Shown here: in pieces, positions 25,800-34,976 of the stretch | Position numbering within the stretch: the first letter of the stretch is position 1 | Layout of the letters: each line of letters begins with the position of its first letter | Assembly (NCBI RefSeq): GCF_026153295.1 | Contig: NZ_CP110615.1 | Location: 2,294,001 to 2,358,000, forward strand | From: Rhodococcus antarcticus | Lineage (GTDB): Bacteria > Actinomycetota > Actinomycetes > Mycobacteriales > Mycobacteriaceae | Length of the DNA: 64,000 bases | Direction of reading: 5' to 3' | Program-made: the position numbers and the translations under genes | The notes under the pieces: model-generated | What the model was told of the DNA's origin: nothing | Databases searched by the model: none | What the model saw: the letters and a program-made list of their open reading frames with translations, nothing else

Positions 25800-25836
25800 A
25801 GAGCAGCCCCGGTCGGTCCCCGACCGGGGCTGCTCT
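25800..25836. terminator. bidirectional hairpin terminator between rpsT and holA
   Basis: A perfect 17-bp stem (25800-25816 with 25820-25836) has a three-base loop and begins AGAGCAGCCCC. It lies between the convergent rpsT and holA genes. The T-tract is poor, as is common in high-GC actinobacteria. Confidence 0.85.
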
Positions 25837-25861
25837 GCGTCCGGGCCTGCCGGCAACGGGC

Positions 25862-26824
25862 TCAGGCCGCGCGGAGGTCGACGACGGCGAGCACGGCGCG
25901 CTCGATGGCGTAGGCCGGATCGGCCGCCGCACCCTTGACGTCGGCGTTGAGCGCGGCCACCACCTGCAGCGCTGCCCCGACCGAGCGGGGACTCCACCCC
26001 CGCGACTGGGCCTGCGCCTTCTTCACCTTCCAGGGCGGCATCCCGAGCTCGGAGGCCATCCGGAACGGGTCCCCGCGGCCGGCCGCCCCGACCCGGGCGA
26101 TGGTGCGCACCGCGTCGGCCAGGGCATCGGCCAGCAGCACGTCGGCCACGCCGCGGTGCACGGCCCACCGCAGCGCCTCCAGGGCGGCAGCGCGGTCCCC
26201 CGAGACGGCCGCGTCGGCCACGTCGAAACCGGTGACCTCGGCGCGGCCCTGGTGGTAGCGACGCACGGCCACCACGTCGACCCGGCCGCCGGTGTCCGCG
26301 ACGAGCTGCGAGCAGGCCGCGGCGAGCTCGCGCAGGTCCGAGCCCACGGCGTCGACCAGGGCGGAGACCGCGTCGCCGGCGGCCCGGGCCCCGGCCGCCG
26401 CGAGCTCGGCGCGCACGAAGGTGGGCAGGAAGGCGGCCAGCTCAGCCCCCTTGAGCCTGGCCGCCCGGTGCGTGGTGGCCCCGGCCCCGACCAGCGCGTC
26501 CGCGATCGCCCTGCCCCTCGCGCCCCCGGCGTGCCGGACGACCAGCGTGACCCCGTCCGGCAGGTCGGCGGCCGCGGAGACGACCAGCGCGGCGGCGTCC
26601 TTGCCCGCCTCGTGCACGGACTCCAGCACGATCACCCGGGCCTCGGCGAACAGCGAGGGGCTCAGCATCTCGGCCAGCTCCGGTGCGGAGACCTCACCCG
26701 CCCTGCGGTGCTGCACGTCCGCGGTGGGGTCCTGTGCGCGGACCGCCGCGACGACGGCGGACACGGCGCGCTCGGCCAGCAGCTCCTCGTCCCCGAGGAC
26801 GAGGTGCAGAGCGGGGTTCGTCAC
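25862..26824 (-). CDS. holA: DNA polymerase III subunit delta
   Basis: Delta opens the beta clamp within the clamp loader. The 320-residue protein has the usual weakly conserved layout: an N-terminal AAA-like domain starting [20 protein letters not shown], a middle lid region ([15 protein letters not shown]) and a C-terminal helical collar ([24 protein letters not shown]). GTG 26824 has GACGCT seven bases upstream. It lies downstream of comEC on the same strand, as in most actinobacteria, and converges with rpsT. Confidence 0.92.
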   Translation of the reverse strand: MTNPALHLVLGDEELLAERAVSAVVAAVRAQDPTADVQHRRAGEVSAPELAEMLSPSLFAEARVIVLESVHEAGKDAAALVVSAAADLPDGVTLVVRHAGGARGRAIADALVGAGATTHRAARLKGAELAAFLPTFVRAELAAAGARAAGDAVSALVDAVGSDLRELAAACSQLVADTGGRVDVVAVRRYHQGRAEVTGFDVADAAVSGDRAAALEALRWAVHRGVADVLLADALADAVRTIARVGAAGRGDPFRMASELGMPPWKVKKAQAQSRGWSPRSVGAALQVVAALNADVKGAAADPAYAIERAVLAVVDLRAA

Positions 26825-26831
26825 GCCGGCA

Positions 26832-26837
26832 AGCGTC
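26832..26837 (-). promoter_or_regulatory. -10 element (GACGCT) before holA
   Basis: GACGCT, seven bases, GTG on the minus strand, in the short gap after comEC. It is a moderate match. Confidence 0.35.
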
Positions 26838-26860
26838 CCACGCGGCGCCGACAGGACCGT

Positions 26861-29209
26861 CTACGGCGGCGGTCGGGGGTCGCCGCGCTCGACCACCACC
26901 GGACCGTCCGGCCCCGGCCGCAGAGCCACGTCACCGGCCTGGTCGGTGCGCTCCACGGGCACGCCCACAGCCGCCAGGTGCTCCAGGACGGGCGCGCTGG
27001 GGTGGCCGTAGGGGTTTCCCTGCCCCGCGCTGATCACCGCCACCCGCGGGGCGACGGCGTCGAAGAACTCCGGGAGGCTGAACCGCGAGCCGTGGTGGGG
27101 CACCTTGAGCACGTCGGCGTGCAGGTCGAGCCCGCTGCTGAGCAGCTCGCCCTGCGCGCCGAGCTCGACGTCGCCGGGCAGCAGCACCCGACCGAGGGTG
27201 GTCTGCGCGGCCAGGACGAGGGAGAACTCGTCGATCTGGGTGCCGGGGTCACCGCCGAGCCGGGTGGGCGGGGTCCTCGTGGGCGCCAGCACGTCGAGGG
27301 TGAGACCGGGCCACTGCAGCCGCTGCCCGGCGGCGAGGTCCACCACGGGCACCCCGTGCTCGGCGGCGGTGGCCTGGACACCGGCCACGGCGTCCTCGGG
27401 CAGGTGCAGCGGCCCCACCGCCACCGCCCCCACGCTGCGGCCCTCGAGCACTCCGGCGAGCCCACGCACGTGGTCGGCGTGCAGGTGGCTGAGCACCACC
27501 AGCGGCACCTGCGTCACGCCGAGGCGGTCGAGGCAGCCGTCGATGACCGACGGGTCCGGCCCGGTGTCCACCACCACGGCCGAACCCTCCCCGGCGGAGA
27601 GCACGAGCGCATCACCCTGGCCGACGTCGCAGGCCACCAGCGCCCACCCGGTCACGGGCCAGCCCGGCAGGAGGAGTCGGGTGGGCACCACCACCAGCCC
27701 GGCCCCGACGACCACCGCCACCACCAGGCCGCGCACGGCCGCGCTGCGGGCCAGCACCAGCGCCACGACGGTCGCCGCGGCCATCCCCACGGCCCCGGCC
27801 GCTCCCCCGGGCACCGCGACGACGGCCCCCGGCACGTCTGCGGCCCGGTGGGTCACCTCCACCAGCCACCACACGGGCGGTCCGGCCAGGCGCACGAGCA
27901 CCTCGCCGGCCGGGGTCCACACCGGCAGCACCACGGCGGCAGCGACCCCTGCGACGGTGGCCACCCCCACGGCCGGCGCCGCGAGCAGGTTCGCCAGCAC
28001 GGCCACCAGGCTCAGCTGGGACGACAGCCCGGCGATCACCGGCGCCGTGACGACGTGCGCGGCGGCCGGGACCGCGAGCAGCTCGGCCACCCCGGCCGGC
28101 ACCCCGCGACGCCGCAGGGCCAGCACCCAGCGCGGGGCCAGCAGCACCAGGGCCCCGGTGGCCAGGACCGAGAGCGCGAACCCGGCGTCCACGGCGAGCG
28201 CCGGCCGCACGGCGAGCAGCACGAGCACGGCCCCGCTCAGCGCGGGCAGCGCCTGCCTGCGCCGCCCGGTGACCAGGGCCAGCAGGGCCACCGTCCCCAT
28301 CACCGCCGCGCGGAGCACGCTCGGCGAGGGGCGCGCCAGCACCACGAAACCGACCAGCGCGAGCCCGGCGAGCACAGCCGCCGTCCGCGGCCCGGCCCCG
28401 AGCCCGCGCACCAGCAGGACCACCGCCCCGAGCACGATGGTGATGTTGGTGCCGGACACGGCGGTCAGGTGCGTGAGCCCGGCGACCTTGGCGTCGGCCA
28501 CCAGGTCGTCGGACAGGGCGGACGTGTCACCGACCACCAGACCGGGGAGCAGGCCCGCCGAGTCCGGGCCGAGGGTGCGGGCGGCGGCCTCGCGCAGGCC
28601 CGTGCGCAGCGAGCCGGCGGCGCGCTGGGCCGCTGAGGGCAGCCCGAGCACCTCGGGCGCCCGGTCGACCCGCAGGGCCGCCACGGTGAGGTCGTGGCGC
28701 TGGGGCGCGGCCACCTGCCCGCGCACGCGGACGTGCTGGCCCGGCAGCAGACCGGCCCACCCCTGCGCGGGGGCCAGCACCACCACCGCACCGCCGAGGT
28801 GGGCGTGGTCGGTGGAGGACACCAGGTCGGCGGCGACGAGCACGCGCGGCGGGGCCCCGGGCAGGGCCGCCCCGCGCAGGGCCTTCGGGTCGTCGGTGAG
28901 GACAATCTCGACGGTCGTGCTCCGCCCGGGCCCACCGGCCAGCGGGTTCGTGCTGACGGCGTGGCTGCGCAGGGCGGTGGCCAGCCCGAACGCGGTGACC
29001 ACGGCGAGGACGGCGAGCAGCCCGGCCGCCCCGGCGCGGTGCCGGTGCCGGGCGAGCACCACCGCCGCGGCGGGAACGGCCACGGCGGCGAGCACCACGC
29101 CCGCGAGCGTCCCGGCCAGGATCCCGGTGCCCACGGTGAGCCAGGCGGCCAGCGCGGACGGGACGAGGCGGACGTCCAGGGTGGGTGCGTGCTGCTCGGA
29201 CGGGCTCAC
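26861..29209 (-). CDS. comEC: ComEC/Rec2-family competence protein
   Basis: The 782-residue membrane protein belongs to the family that moves single-stranded DNA across the cytoplasmic membrane in transformable bacteria. It has an N-terminal DUF4131-type segment with three helices, the ComEC core (SGTNITIVLGAVVLLVRGL) with many helices to about residue 510, and a C-terminal metallo-beta-lactamase domain with LSHLHADHVRG. The full three-domain layout is present, so it looks intact. GTG 29209 overlaps the comEA stop (GTGA). Few actinobacteria are known to be naturally competent, so its role here is uncertain. Confidence 0.93.
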   Translation of the reverse strand: MSPSEQHAPTLDVRLVPSALAAWLTVGTGILAGTLAGVVLAAVAVPAAAVVLARHRHRAGAAGLLAVLAVVTAFGLATALRSHAVSTNPLAGGPGRSTTVEIVLTDDPKALRGAALPGAPPRVLVAADLVSSTDHAHLGGAVVVLAPAQGWAGLLPGQHVRVRGQVAAPQRHDLTVAALRVDRAPEVLGLPSAAQRAAGSLRTGLREAAARTLGPDSAGLLPGLVVGDTSALSDDLVADAKVAGLTHLTAVSGTNITIVLGAVVLLVRGLGAGPRTAAVLAGLALVGFVVLARPSPSVLRAAVMGTVALLALVTGRRRQALPALSGAVLVLLAVRPALAVDAGFALSVLATGALVLLAPRWVLALRRRGVPAGVAELLAVPAAAHVVTAPVIAGLSSQLSLVAVLANLLAAPAVGVATVAGVAAAVVLPVWTPAGEVLVRLAGPPVWWLVEVTHRAADVPGAVVAVPGGAAGAVGMAAATVVALVLARSAAVRGLVVAVVVGAGLVVVPTRLLLPGWPVTGWALVACDVGQGDALVLSAGEGSAVVVDTGPDPSVIDGCLDRLGVTQVPLVVLSHLHADHVRGLAGVLEGRSVGAVAVGPLHLPEDAVAGVQATAAEHGVPVVDLAAGQRLQWPGLTLDVLAPTRTPPTRLGGDPGTQIDEFSLVLAAQTTLGRVLLPGDVELGAQGELLSSGLDLHADVLKVPHHGSRFSLPEFFDAVAPRVAVISAGQGNPYGHPSAPVLEHLAAVGVPVERTDQAGDVALRPGPDGPVVVERGDPRPPP

Positions 29210-29985
29210 ACGGTGACCAGGTCGACGAGCTGGGCGAGCCGGGCAGCCCCCACCCCGCTCACGTCGTCGAGCTGGTCGACGCTGGTGAAGGGACCGTTCT
29301 GGGTGCGGAAGTCGATGATCGCCCCGGCCATCACCGGACCCACCCCGGGCAGCTCCTCCAGCTCGGGCTGCGTGGCGGTGTTGAGGTTGACCAGTCCGCC
29401 GGCGGCGGACGCCCCCGGAGCCGGGGAGACCGCCACCGCCGGTGGTCCGACGACCCCGACGAGGACCTGCTCGCCGTCGGTGAGCGGCTGCGCCAGGTTC
29501 AGGGTCAGCAGGTCGGTGCCGGGCAGGGCTCCCCCGGCGGCGGTCAGCGCGTCGGCCACCCGGGCGCCGGCGCGCAGGGTGACCAGCCCCGGGGTAGCGA
29601 CCGACCCAGCCACGCTGACCACGAGCTCACCCGTCGGCGCCGGGCCGGTGGGGCTCGCCGTCGGCGCGCTGACCACCACCGGGGCGAGCGGCAGGACAGC
29701 CTGGGGCACCGGGCGGTCGCGCCACACGCCCACGGCGGCGAGCACCGCGGCCACGGCCGCGACCCCGGCGAGCGCGAGCGCGCCCCTGCGGCCGGGATCG
29801 GCGCGGGCTCCGCGCCAGGAGGCCGGCAACCAGCGCTCCCGCCACCCGCGCGGACGGGCGTGCTGGGGCTGCGGCGGTGCCTCGTCGGCGGGCTCCGGCT
29901 CCGGGGGCATCGGCCCGTCCGCCGTCACCGCGCTCAACCGGTGCCGGGCGCGCGCGCTGGAGTGGGACGGGTCGCTGGTCTGCAC
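29206..29985 (-). CDS. comEA: ComEA-family helix-hairpin-helix DNA-binding protein
   Basis: The 259-residue protein has a long cytoplasmic N-terminus, one membrane helix (GALALAGVAAVAAVLAAVGVW, about residues 67-87), a SLBB domain (GELVVSVAGSVATPGLVTLRAGARVADAL), a linker, and two C-terminal HhH motifs (LNTATQPELEELPGVGPVMAGAI). It would present DNA at the outer membrane surface to ComEC. GTG 29985 (VQTSDPSHSS) lies eight bases after TAGCGT; a longer frame to 30027 has no support. Its stop overlaps the comEC start. Confidence 0.92.
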   Translation of the reverse strand: MQTSDPSHSSARARHRLSAVTADGPMPPEPEPADEAPPQPQHARPRGWRERWLPASWRGARADPGRRGALALAGVAAVAAVLAAVGVWRDRPVPQAVLPLAPVVVSAPTASPTGPAPTGELVVSVAGSVATPGLVTLRAGARVADALTAAGGALPGTDLLTLNLAQPLTDGEQVLVGVVGPPAVAVSPAPGASAAGGLVNLNTATQPELEELPGVGPVMAGAIIDFRTQNGPFTSVDQLDDVSGVGAARLAQLVDLVTV

Positions 29986-29993
29986 GAACGTCG

Positions 29994-29999
29994 ACGCTA
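29994..29999 (-). promoter_or_regulatory. -10 element (TAGCGT) of the comEA-comEC operon
   Basis: TAGCGT, eight bases, GTG on the minus strand. The spacing is at the upper end for a leaderless start. Confidence 0.45.
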
Positions 30000-30048
30000 G
30001 GAGGGCGGCCGCGTCCCGGACTGCCACCGCAGGCTGCCTGTGGACAGC

Positions 30049-30960
30049 TCAGCGGGGTGTGGACAACCCGGCCGCTCCAGGGTCGCCGGCGCCACCGGGA
30101 CACACCACCACGCCCACCATGCCGGGCCCCAGGTGCGCACCCACGACGGCGCCGACGGACGACACGTGCAGCTCGATGACCGACGGCAGCCGCTCGCGCA
30201 GGGCCACCGCCAGGGCCTGGGCCCGCTCCGGCGCACCGAGGTGGTGCACGGCCACGGCGGTGGGCGCGTCCCCGGCGGCCAGGGCGGCGAGCTCCACGAG
30301 CCGGACCAGCGCCCGCGCCGAGGTGCGCACCTTCTCCAGCGCCTCGATGTGGCCGTCCACGACGTGCAGCAGCGGCTTGACCGCGAGCGCGGTGCCCAGG
30401 GCCGCGGCGGCCGCCCCGATCCGGCCGCCGCGGCGCAGGTGCTCCAGGGTGTCCAGGCACAGCAGGGTGCGGCAGCGCGCCGCGACGTCGACGGCAGCGG
30501 CGTGCACCTCGTCCAGGTCGGCGCCGGCTGCCGCCGCCCGCGCCGCGGCCAGCACCGGGAAGCCCAGCCCCATCGCCGTCGAGCCGGAGTCCACCACCCG
30601 CACCCGTCGCCCGGCTGCGGCGCCCGCACGGGCCGCCAGCCGGCCGGCGTCCCAGGTGCCGCTGAGCTGGCGGGACAGGTGCACCGCGAGCACGTCGGAG
30701 CCGTCGTCCCCGGCGGCGGTGTAGGCCTGCTCGAGCTCGCCGACCGAGCAGCGGGAGGTGGTGACGGCTTCGGGCTGGCGCCGCAGGCCCGGCCGACCGG
30801 AACCCAGCGCCGCGACGAGCTCGTCGGGCCCGATGTCGACCCCGTCGAGGTGCGCGACCCCGTCGAGCAGCACGTGCAGCGGCACGACGACGATGCCGTG
30901 CTCCGCAGCCACCCCGGGCGCGAGGTGCGCGCTGGAGTCGGTGACGACGCTCACGGGCAC
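30049..30960 (-). CDS. DegV family fatty-acid-binding protein
   Basis: The 303-residue protein matches the DegV fold, which binds a fatty acyl chain and in some bacteria serves fatty acid kinase as FakB. It shows VVTDSSAHL at the start, TSRCSVGEL with the conserved Ser, DSGSTAMGLG and a C-terminal HLGAPERAQAL. A C-terminal extension ends in GAAGLSTPR. GTG 30960 (VPVSVVTDSS) has TAGTGT ending seven bases upstream; the internal GTG two codons later is the alternative. It lies downstream of octT, in the order known for mycobacteria. Confidence 0.92.
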   Translation of the reverse strand: MPVSVVTDSSAHLAPGVAAEHGIVVVPLHVLLDGVAHLDGVDIGPDELVAALGSGRPGLRRQPEAVTTSRCSVGELEQAYTAAGDDGSDVLAVHLSRQLSGTWDAGRLAARAGAAAGRRVRVVDSGSTAMGLGFPVLAAARAAAAGADLDEVHAAAVDVAARCRTLLCLDTLEHLRRGGRIGAAAAALGTALAVKPLLHVVDGHIEALEKVRTSARALVRLVELAALAAGDAPTAVAVHHLGAPERAQALAVALRERLPSVIELHVSSVGAVVGAHLGPGMVGVVVCPGGAGDPGAAGLSTPR

Positions 30961-30967
30961 GGCCCTG

Positions 30968-30973
30968 ACACTA
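30968..30973 (-). promoter_or_regulatory. -10 element (TAGTGT) of leaderless degV
   Basis: TAGTGT, seven bases, GTG on the minus strand, a strong match between octT and the DegV gene. Confidence 0.55.
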
Positions 30974-30986
30974 GAGCGCGGAGCGG

Positions 30987-31736
30987 CTAGGACAGTCCGC
31001 CCACCCCGCTCGCACGCACCTGGGCCGCCGTGGTCGCACGCACCTGGGCGACCACGGCGTCGGCGACGGAGCGGTGACCCTCCCACCCCCAGTGCAGCCC
31101 GTCGGGGTTGCCGCGCCCGGACAGCACGTGCTCCCCCACCGCCGCCCGCAGGTCCACCAGCGGCACCCCCGAGGTCGCCGACCACACCCGCAGCGCCCGC
31201 TCGGCGGCCGGACGCCCGGCGTGCACGCCGGCGTAGGCGGCGCTGCGGTGCACCGAGGGCAGGGTGCCGATGACGGGCAGATCGGGCCGCAGGGCGTGCA
31301 GCGCCGCCCGGCACAGCTCCAGGTGCTCGACGCTGAGCCGGGGCGGCAGCGCCACCGGCCGGCCGAGCGGGGACAGCCGCGGCTGCGCCCACCCGTACGC
31401 GGCGCGGGCGACGCGACGCAGGGCCGGGGGCCGGAGGTAGCGCAGCTGCTCACGCAGCGCCGTCGGCAGCGGGGACGGCAGCGTGTCCATGCCGCCCACC
31501 GCCAGCACCACCGCACCGGCCTGGCCGGTCGCGGCCCACACGCGGGGGTCCTGGGTCAGCGCCCACCACGCGTCGCGGCTGGTCCAGCCGACCCGGGCGA
31601 CGAGCTCGCAGCGCCACCCCAGCTCCGCCGCGGCCAGCACCGGCCAGATCCGCGGGTGGTCGGCGGGGTGGGCGCGCTCGGGGCCGTGGTGGGCGAGGCT
31701 GTCGGCGATCACGAGCAGCACGGGGGGTTCAGCCAC
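30987..31736 (-). CDS. octT: SGNH/GDSL acyltransferase, diglucosylglycerate octanoyltransferase (OctT)-like
   Basis: The 249-residue SGNH-fold protein shows LLVIADSLAHHGPE (nucleophile Ser about residue 13), the VGGMDTL block and the C-terminal DGLHWGWEGH holding the Asp and His of the triad. In mycobacteria the gene at this place (Rv2418c) encodes OctT, which transfers an octanoyl group to diglucosylglycerate, the primer of methylglucose lipopolysaccharides. The immediate neighbour upstream is gpgP, the phosphatase of the same pathway, and the two overlap by 8 bases, which supports the assignment. A generic SGNH esterase is the alternative. Confidence 0.82.
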   Translation of the reverse strand: MAEPPVLLVIADSLAHHGPERAHPADHPRIWPVLAAAELGWRCELVARVGWTSRDAWWALTQDPRVWAATGQAGAVVLAVGGMDTLPSPLPTALREQLRYLRPPALRRVARAAYGWAQPRLSPLGRPVALPPRLSVEHLELCRAALHALRPDLPVIGTLPSVHRSAAYAGVHAGRPAAERALRVWSATSGVPLVDLRAAVGEHVLSGRGNPDGLHWGWEGHRSVADAVVAQVRATTAAQVRASGVGGLS

Positions 31737-32343
31737 GGGTGTCCCACGCCTCCAGCCGCCAGGAGGGACGACCGTCCACCACCCGTGGCACGAGCTCGGC
31801 CCAGCGGGTGTTCCCGAGTCCGCCGACCACCGCCCAGCGGGCGACGGGCAGCTCGAGCAGCCGGGCGGTCAGCGCCGCGACCAGGCCGCCGTGCGCCACC
31901 AGGACGACCGTGCCGGGCCCCTCGGGCAGCTCGTCGACCACCGCCGCACCGCGCTCGGCCACCTCCACCCTGGTCTCGCCACCGGGCGGGCGGTACAGCG
32001 CGTCGGAGCGCCAGGCCGGGAAACCCCCGGGGGTGTGCTCCTCGACCTCGGTGTGGGTCAGTCCCTGCCACTGGCCCAGCAGCGTCTCCCGCAGCCGCGC
32101 GTCGGGGTGGACCGCCACCCCCGCGGCGGCAGCGACCGCCGCGGCGGTGTCCGCGGCCCGGGCGAGGTCCGAGGTGACCACGAGCTCGGGGTGCAGCGCG
32201 GCGACCAGCGGTGCGACGGTCGCCGCCTGCTCGCGTCCACGGTCGTTGAGCCCGATGTCGAGCTGGCCCTGCATGCGCAGCCCGGCGTTGTGGTCGGTCT
32301 CACCGTGCCGCAGCAGGACCAGCCGGCGGTGCGACCCCGTCAC
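31729..32343 (-). CDS. gpgP: histidine phosphatase family protein, glucosyl-3-phosphoglycerate phosphatase (GpgP)-like
   Basis: The 204-residue protein is of the phosphoglycerate mutase type, with the RHGE motif in LVLLRHGETDHN (His about residue 12), SDLARAADTA, the acid in RETLLGQWQG and the second His in VLVAHGGLVAAL. At this locus in mycobacteria (Rv2419c) the enzyme removes phosphate from glucosyl-3-phosphoglycerate in methylglucose lipopolysaccharide synthesis. GTG 32343 overlaps the rsfS stop (GTGA) and its own end overlaps octT. The fold is certain; the substrate is inferred from the neighbourhood. Confidence 0.85.
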   Translation of the reverse strand: MTGSHRRLVLLRHGETDHNAGLRMQGQLDIGLNDRGREQAATVAPLVAALHPELVVTSDLARAADTAAAVAAAAGVAVHPDARLRETLLGQWQGLTHTEVEEHTPGGFPAWRSDALYRPPGGETRVEVAERGAAVVDELPEGPGTVVLVAHGGLVAALTARLLELPVARWAVVGGLGNTRWAELVPRVVDGRPSWRLEAWDTRG

Positions 32344-32792
32344 TGGCCCTTGAGGAGGCGGTTGAGCCGCTCGGTCTCGGTGAGCTCGCGGCTCTCGGCG
32401 TCCGAGCTGGCCTCGGAGCCGGTGGGCTGGTGCGCGTCGGCGTCGAAGGGGATGACGGGGCAGTCCTTCCAGAGCCGCTCCAGTCCGTAGAAGCTGCGCT
32501 CCTCGTCGTGCTGGACGTGCACCACGACGTCGACGAAGTCCAGCAGCACCCAGCGCCCCTCCTTGGTGCCCTCGCGGCGCACGGGCTTCACCCCGTGGCG
32601 GCGCATCTGCTCCTCCACCTCGTCGACGATGGCGCCGACCTGGCGCTCGTTGCCGGCGGAGGCGATGACGAAGCAGTCGGTGATGACGAGCTGCTCGGAC
32701 ACGTCGAGGATGGTGATGTTCTTGGCGAGCTTCTCGGCGGCGGCGGCCGCCGCGACGAGCGCGGCCTCGCGGGCGGAGCTGGTGGCGGTCAC
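32340..32792 (-). CDS. rsfS: ribosomal silencing factor RsfS
   Basis: RsfS binds uL14 on the 50S subunit and blocks subunit joining under nutrient limitation. The 150-residue protein holds the core ([36 protein letters not shown], then [34 protein letters not shown]) with an acidic 35-residue tail. GTG 32792 overlaps the nadD stop (GTGA), and AGGAG lies seven bases upstream inside nadD, so it is translated by coupling. The frame upstream of this GTG is not supported. Confidence 0.95.
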   Translation of the reverse strand: MTATSSAREAALVAAAAAAEKLAKNITILDVSEQLVITDCFVIASAGNERQVGAIVDEVEEQMRRHGVKPVRREGTKEGRWVLLDFVDVVVHVQHDEERSFYGLERLWKDCPVIPFDADAHQPTGSEASSDAESRELTETERLNRLLKGQ

Positions 32793-33490
32793 GGTGTGGC
32801 TCCTGGTGCGATCGGTGGTGCAGGTGCTGTCAGTGGTGGGGCGTGGTGCGGGGACGGGTCCGAGGTGCGGACGGTGCCGTCCGGACGGGGCGCGTCGGCG
32901 GGGCGGTAGAGGTCGCGCTTGGAGATGTACTGGACCACCCCGTCGGGCACGAGGTACCAGACCGGACGCCCCTCGGCGGCGCGGGTGCGGCACTCGGTGG
33001 AGGAGATGGCCAGGGCGGGGATCTCCACGAGGTCCAGGGCCCCGGGCCGCAGGTCTCCCAGGTGGTCGGCCTCCAGCTCGAACCCGGGCCGGGTGACGCC
33101 GACGAAGTGGGCCAGGTCGAACAGGTCCTCCACCCGGTGCCAGGACAGGATGGCCGCCAGTGCGTCGGCCCCGGTGATGAAGTACAGCTCGGCGTCCGGG
33201 TGCTGGGCCCGCAGGTCGCGCAGGGTGTCGACGGTGTAGGTGGGACCCACCCGGTCGATGTCGACCCGGCTCACCGAGAACCGCGGGTTGGACGCGGTGG
33301 CGATGACCGTCATGAGGTAGCGGTCCTCGGCCGGGCTGACCAGGTGCTCACGCTTCTGGTACGGCTCGCCGGTGGGCACGAAGACCACCTCGTCGAGGGC
33401 GAACCGCTCCGCGACCTCGCTGGCGGCCACCAGGTGGCCGTGGTGCACGGGGTCGAACGTCCCGCCCATCACCCCCAGCCGTCTCGTCAC
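32789..33490 (-). CDS. nadD: nicotinate-nucleotide adenylyltransferase
   Basis: NadD makes nicotinic acid adenine dinucleotide from NaMN and ATP in NAD synthesis. The 233-residue protein has the nucleotidyl-transferase signature [12 protein letters not shown] at residues 9-20, VPTGEPYQK, and [31 protein letters not shown]. About 35 residues at the C-terminus ([22 protein letters not shown]...) are an unconserved extension. GTG 33490 has TACCCT ending six bases upstream, so it is leaderless and heads nadD-rsfS-gpgP-octT. Confidence 0.96.
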   Translation of the reverse strand: MTRRLGVMGGTFDPVHHGHLVAASEVAERFALDEVVFVPTGEPYQKREHLVSPAEDRYLMTVIATASNPRFSVSRVDIDRVGPTYTVDTLRDLRAQHPDAELYFITGADALAAILSWHRVEDLFDLAHFVGVTRPGFELEADHLGDLRPGALDLVEIPALAISSTECRTRAAEGRPVWYLVPDGVVQYISKRDLYRPADAPRPDGTVRTSDPSPHHAPPLTAPAPPIAPGATP

Positions 33491-33496
33491 CGCTCC

Positions 33497-33502
33497 AGGG
33501 TA
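33497..33502 (-). promoter_or_regulatory. -10 element (TACCCT) of the nadD-rsfS-gpgP-octT operon
   Basis: TACCCT, six bases, GTG on the minus strand. It is a full match to TANNNT. Confidence 0.6.
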
Positions 33503-33521
33503 GTGGCTGGCCCGCCCCCGC

Positions 33522-34976
33522 TCAGACCGGCAGCAGGCGGGCGACGACCTCGGCGAGCTGCTCGGCGGTGCGGCACTCGTGCATGGGGACCAGCGCGGCG
33601 TACCGGTCGGCGGCGGAGTCCCCGCTGCCCCACTGGGACCGCGGCTCGGGGTTGAGCCAGTGCACGTGCCTCGCGGTGGAGGCGAGGCGGCGCAGCACGG
33701 CCAGATTCGGGTCGCGGTAGTTGGTCCGGGCGTCGCCGAGCACCAGCACCGAGCTCTTGGTGGTGACCGCGTCGGCGAAGGTCTCCGCGAAGTCCCCCAG
33801 CGCGTTGCCGTAGTCGGAGTGCCCGTCGAAGGCGACGAGCTTCGCCTCGTGCGTCATCCGGGCCATGGCGTCGGCCAGGTCGCTGCCCGGGTCGAAGAAC
33901 GAGGTGACCTCGTCGGTGGTGTCGACGAAGGCGAACACCCGCACCCGGGAGAACTGCTCGCGCAGGGCGCTGACGAGCAGCAGGGTGAAGTGGCTGAACC
34001 CCGCCACCGACCCGGAGACGTCGCAGAGGATGACGAGCTCGGGCCGCCCGGGCCGCGGCTTCTTCAGCTCCAGGCTCACCGGGACACCACCGGTGGACAT
34101 CGACTTCCGCAGGGTCCGACGCAGGTCGATGGCCCCGCGGCGGCTGCGGCGCCGGCGCGCGGCGAGCCGGCTCGCGAGCCGCCGGGCCAGGGGCGCCACG
34201 GTCTTGCGCAGCTCGACGAGCTCGTCGCTGCGCGCACGGAGGAAGTCGACCTGCTCGGCGATCTTGGGCACGCTCGAGGCCGCGACCTTCTCCTTGCCGA
34301 CCCGCTCGGCGGTGCGCCGACGCACCTCCTCCTCGACGTCGCGGCGGAACTCGGCGATGCGCTCCTTGGCGGTGCGACGGGCGATCTCGGTGTCGAAGTC
34401 GCTCGCCGCCCCCGCAGCCTCCTCGCCCCCGAGCAGGGCCTCGAGGATCCGGGCGAGCAGCGTGTCCGGGGAGATGTCGCGCAGCGCCTGGTAGGCCGAG
34501 AAGGACGGACCGGAGCGCGTCTCGTAGCGGCCGAGCTGCTCGGCGACCTCGCGGGCGAGCATGCGGCTGAGCCCGCGGGACCGGGCGGAGCCCTCGGCCA
34601 GGAGCTCGGCGAGCAGGTCGCGCACGGCGTCGAGATCGACGTCGCCGTCCTCGTCGCGCGGCAGCTCGGTGTCCACCGCGTCCGCCCCCCCGACGAAGCG
34701 CTCGCCGATGACGGCGGGGAACCACAGGTCGAACAGGCTGTCGTAGGTGCGGCGGTGGGTGGCGCGGCGCAGCAGGGCGGCGGCCAGGCCCTCCCGCAGC
34801 GCCTCGCGGTCGAGCAGGTCGAGGACCTCCATGACCCGTCCGGCGTCGACGGTCTCCGACGGGCCGACCCCGATGCCCCGCGAGCGCAGCGCCTCGACGA
34901 AGGAGACGAGGTGACCGGGCAGGCCGTGCGGCGCAGCCGGGCGCTCGTCGGCGAGCCAGGACGGGCGGCTGGCCAC
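33522..34976 (-). CDS. VWA domain protein (CoxE-like), MoxR partner
   Basis: The 484-residue soluble protein has a helical N-terminal half ([32 protein letters not shown]...) and a C-terminal von Willebrand A domain. The latter has the metal-ion-dependent adhesion motif [11 protein letters not shown] and later conserved FVDTTDE and DARTNY. Such pairs act as chaperones that insert cofactors or remodel complexes with the AAA+ MoxR partner. GTG 34976 shares a base with the MoxR stop (TAGTG). The Arg-rich segment [20 protein letters not shown] before the VWA domain is notable. The client is not evident nearby; M. tuberculosis has the same pair (Rv2425c/Rv2426c). Confidence 0.88.
   Translation of the reverse strand: MASRPSWLADERPAAPHGLPGHLVSFVEALRSRGIGVGPSETVDAGRVMEVLDLLDREALREGLAAALLRRATHRRTYDSLFDLWFPAVIGERFVGGADAVDTELPRDEDGDVDLDAVRDLLAELLAEGSARSRGLSRMLAREVAEQLGRYETRSGPSFSAYQALRDISPDTLLARILEALLGGEEAAGAASDFDTEIARRTAKERIAEFRRDVEEEVRRRTAERVGKEKVAASSVPKIAEQVDFLRARSDELVELRKTVAPLARRLASRLAARRRRSRRGAIDLRRTLRKSMSTGGVPVSLELKKPRPGRPELVILCDVSGSVAGFSHFTLLLVSALREQFSRVRVFAFVDTTDEVTSFFDPGSDLADAMARMTHEAKLVAFDGHSDYGNALGDFAETFADAVTTKSSVLVLGDARTNYRDPNLAVLRRLASTARHVHWLNPEPRSQWGSGDSAADRYAALVPMHECRTAEQLAEVVARLLPV

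Noticed and set aside
30973-30987. Joint transcription of degV with octT by overlap
   Set aside because: The two genes do not overlap and a strong separate -10 (TAGTGT) lies between them, though read-through cannot be excluded.
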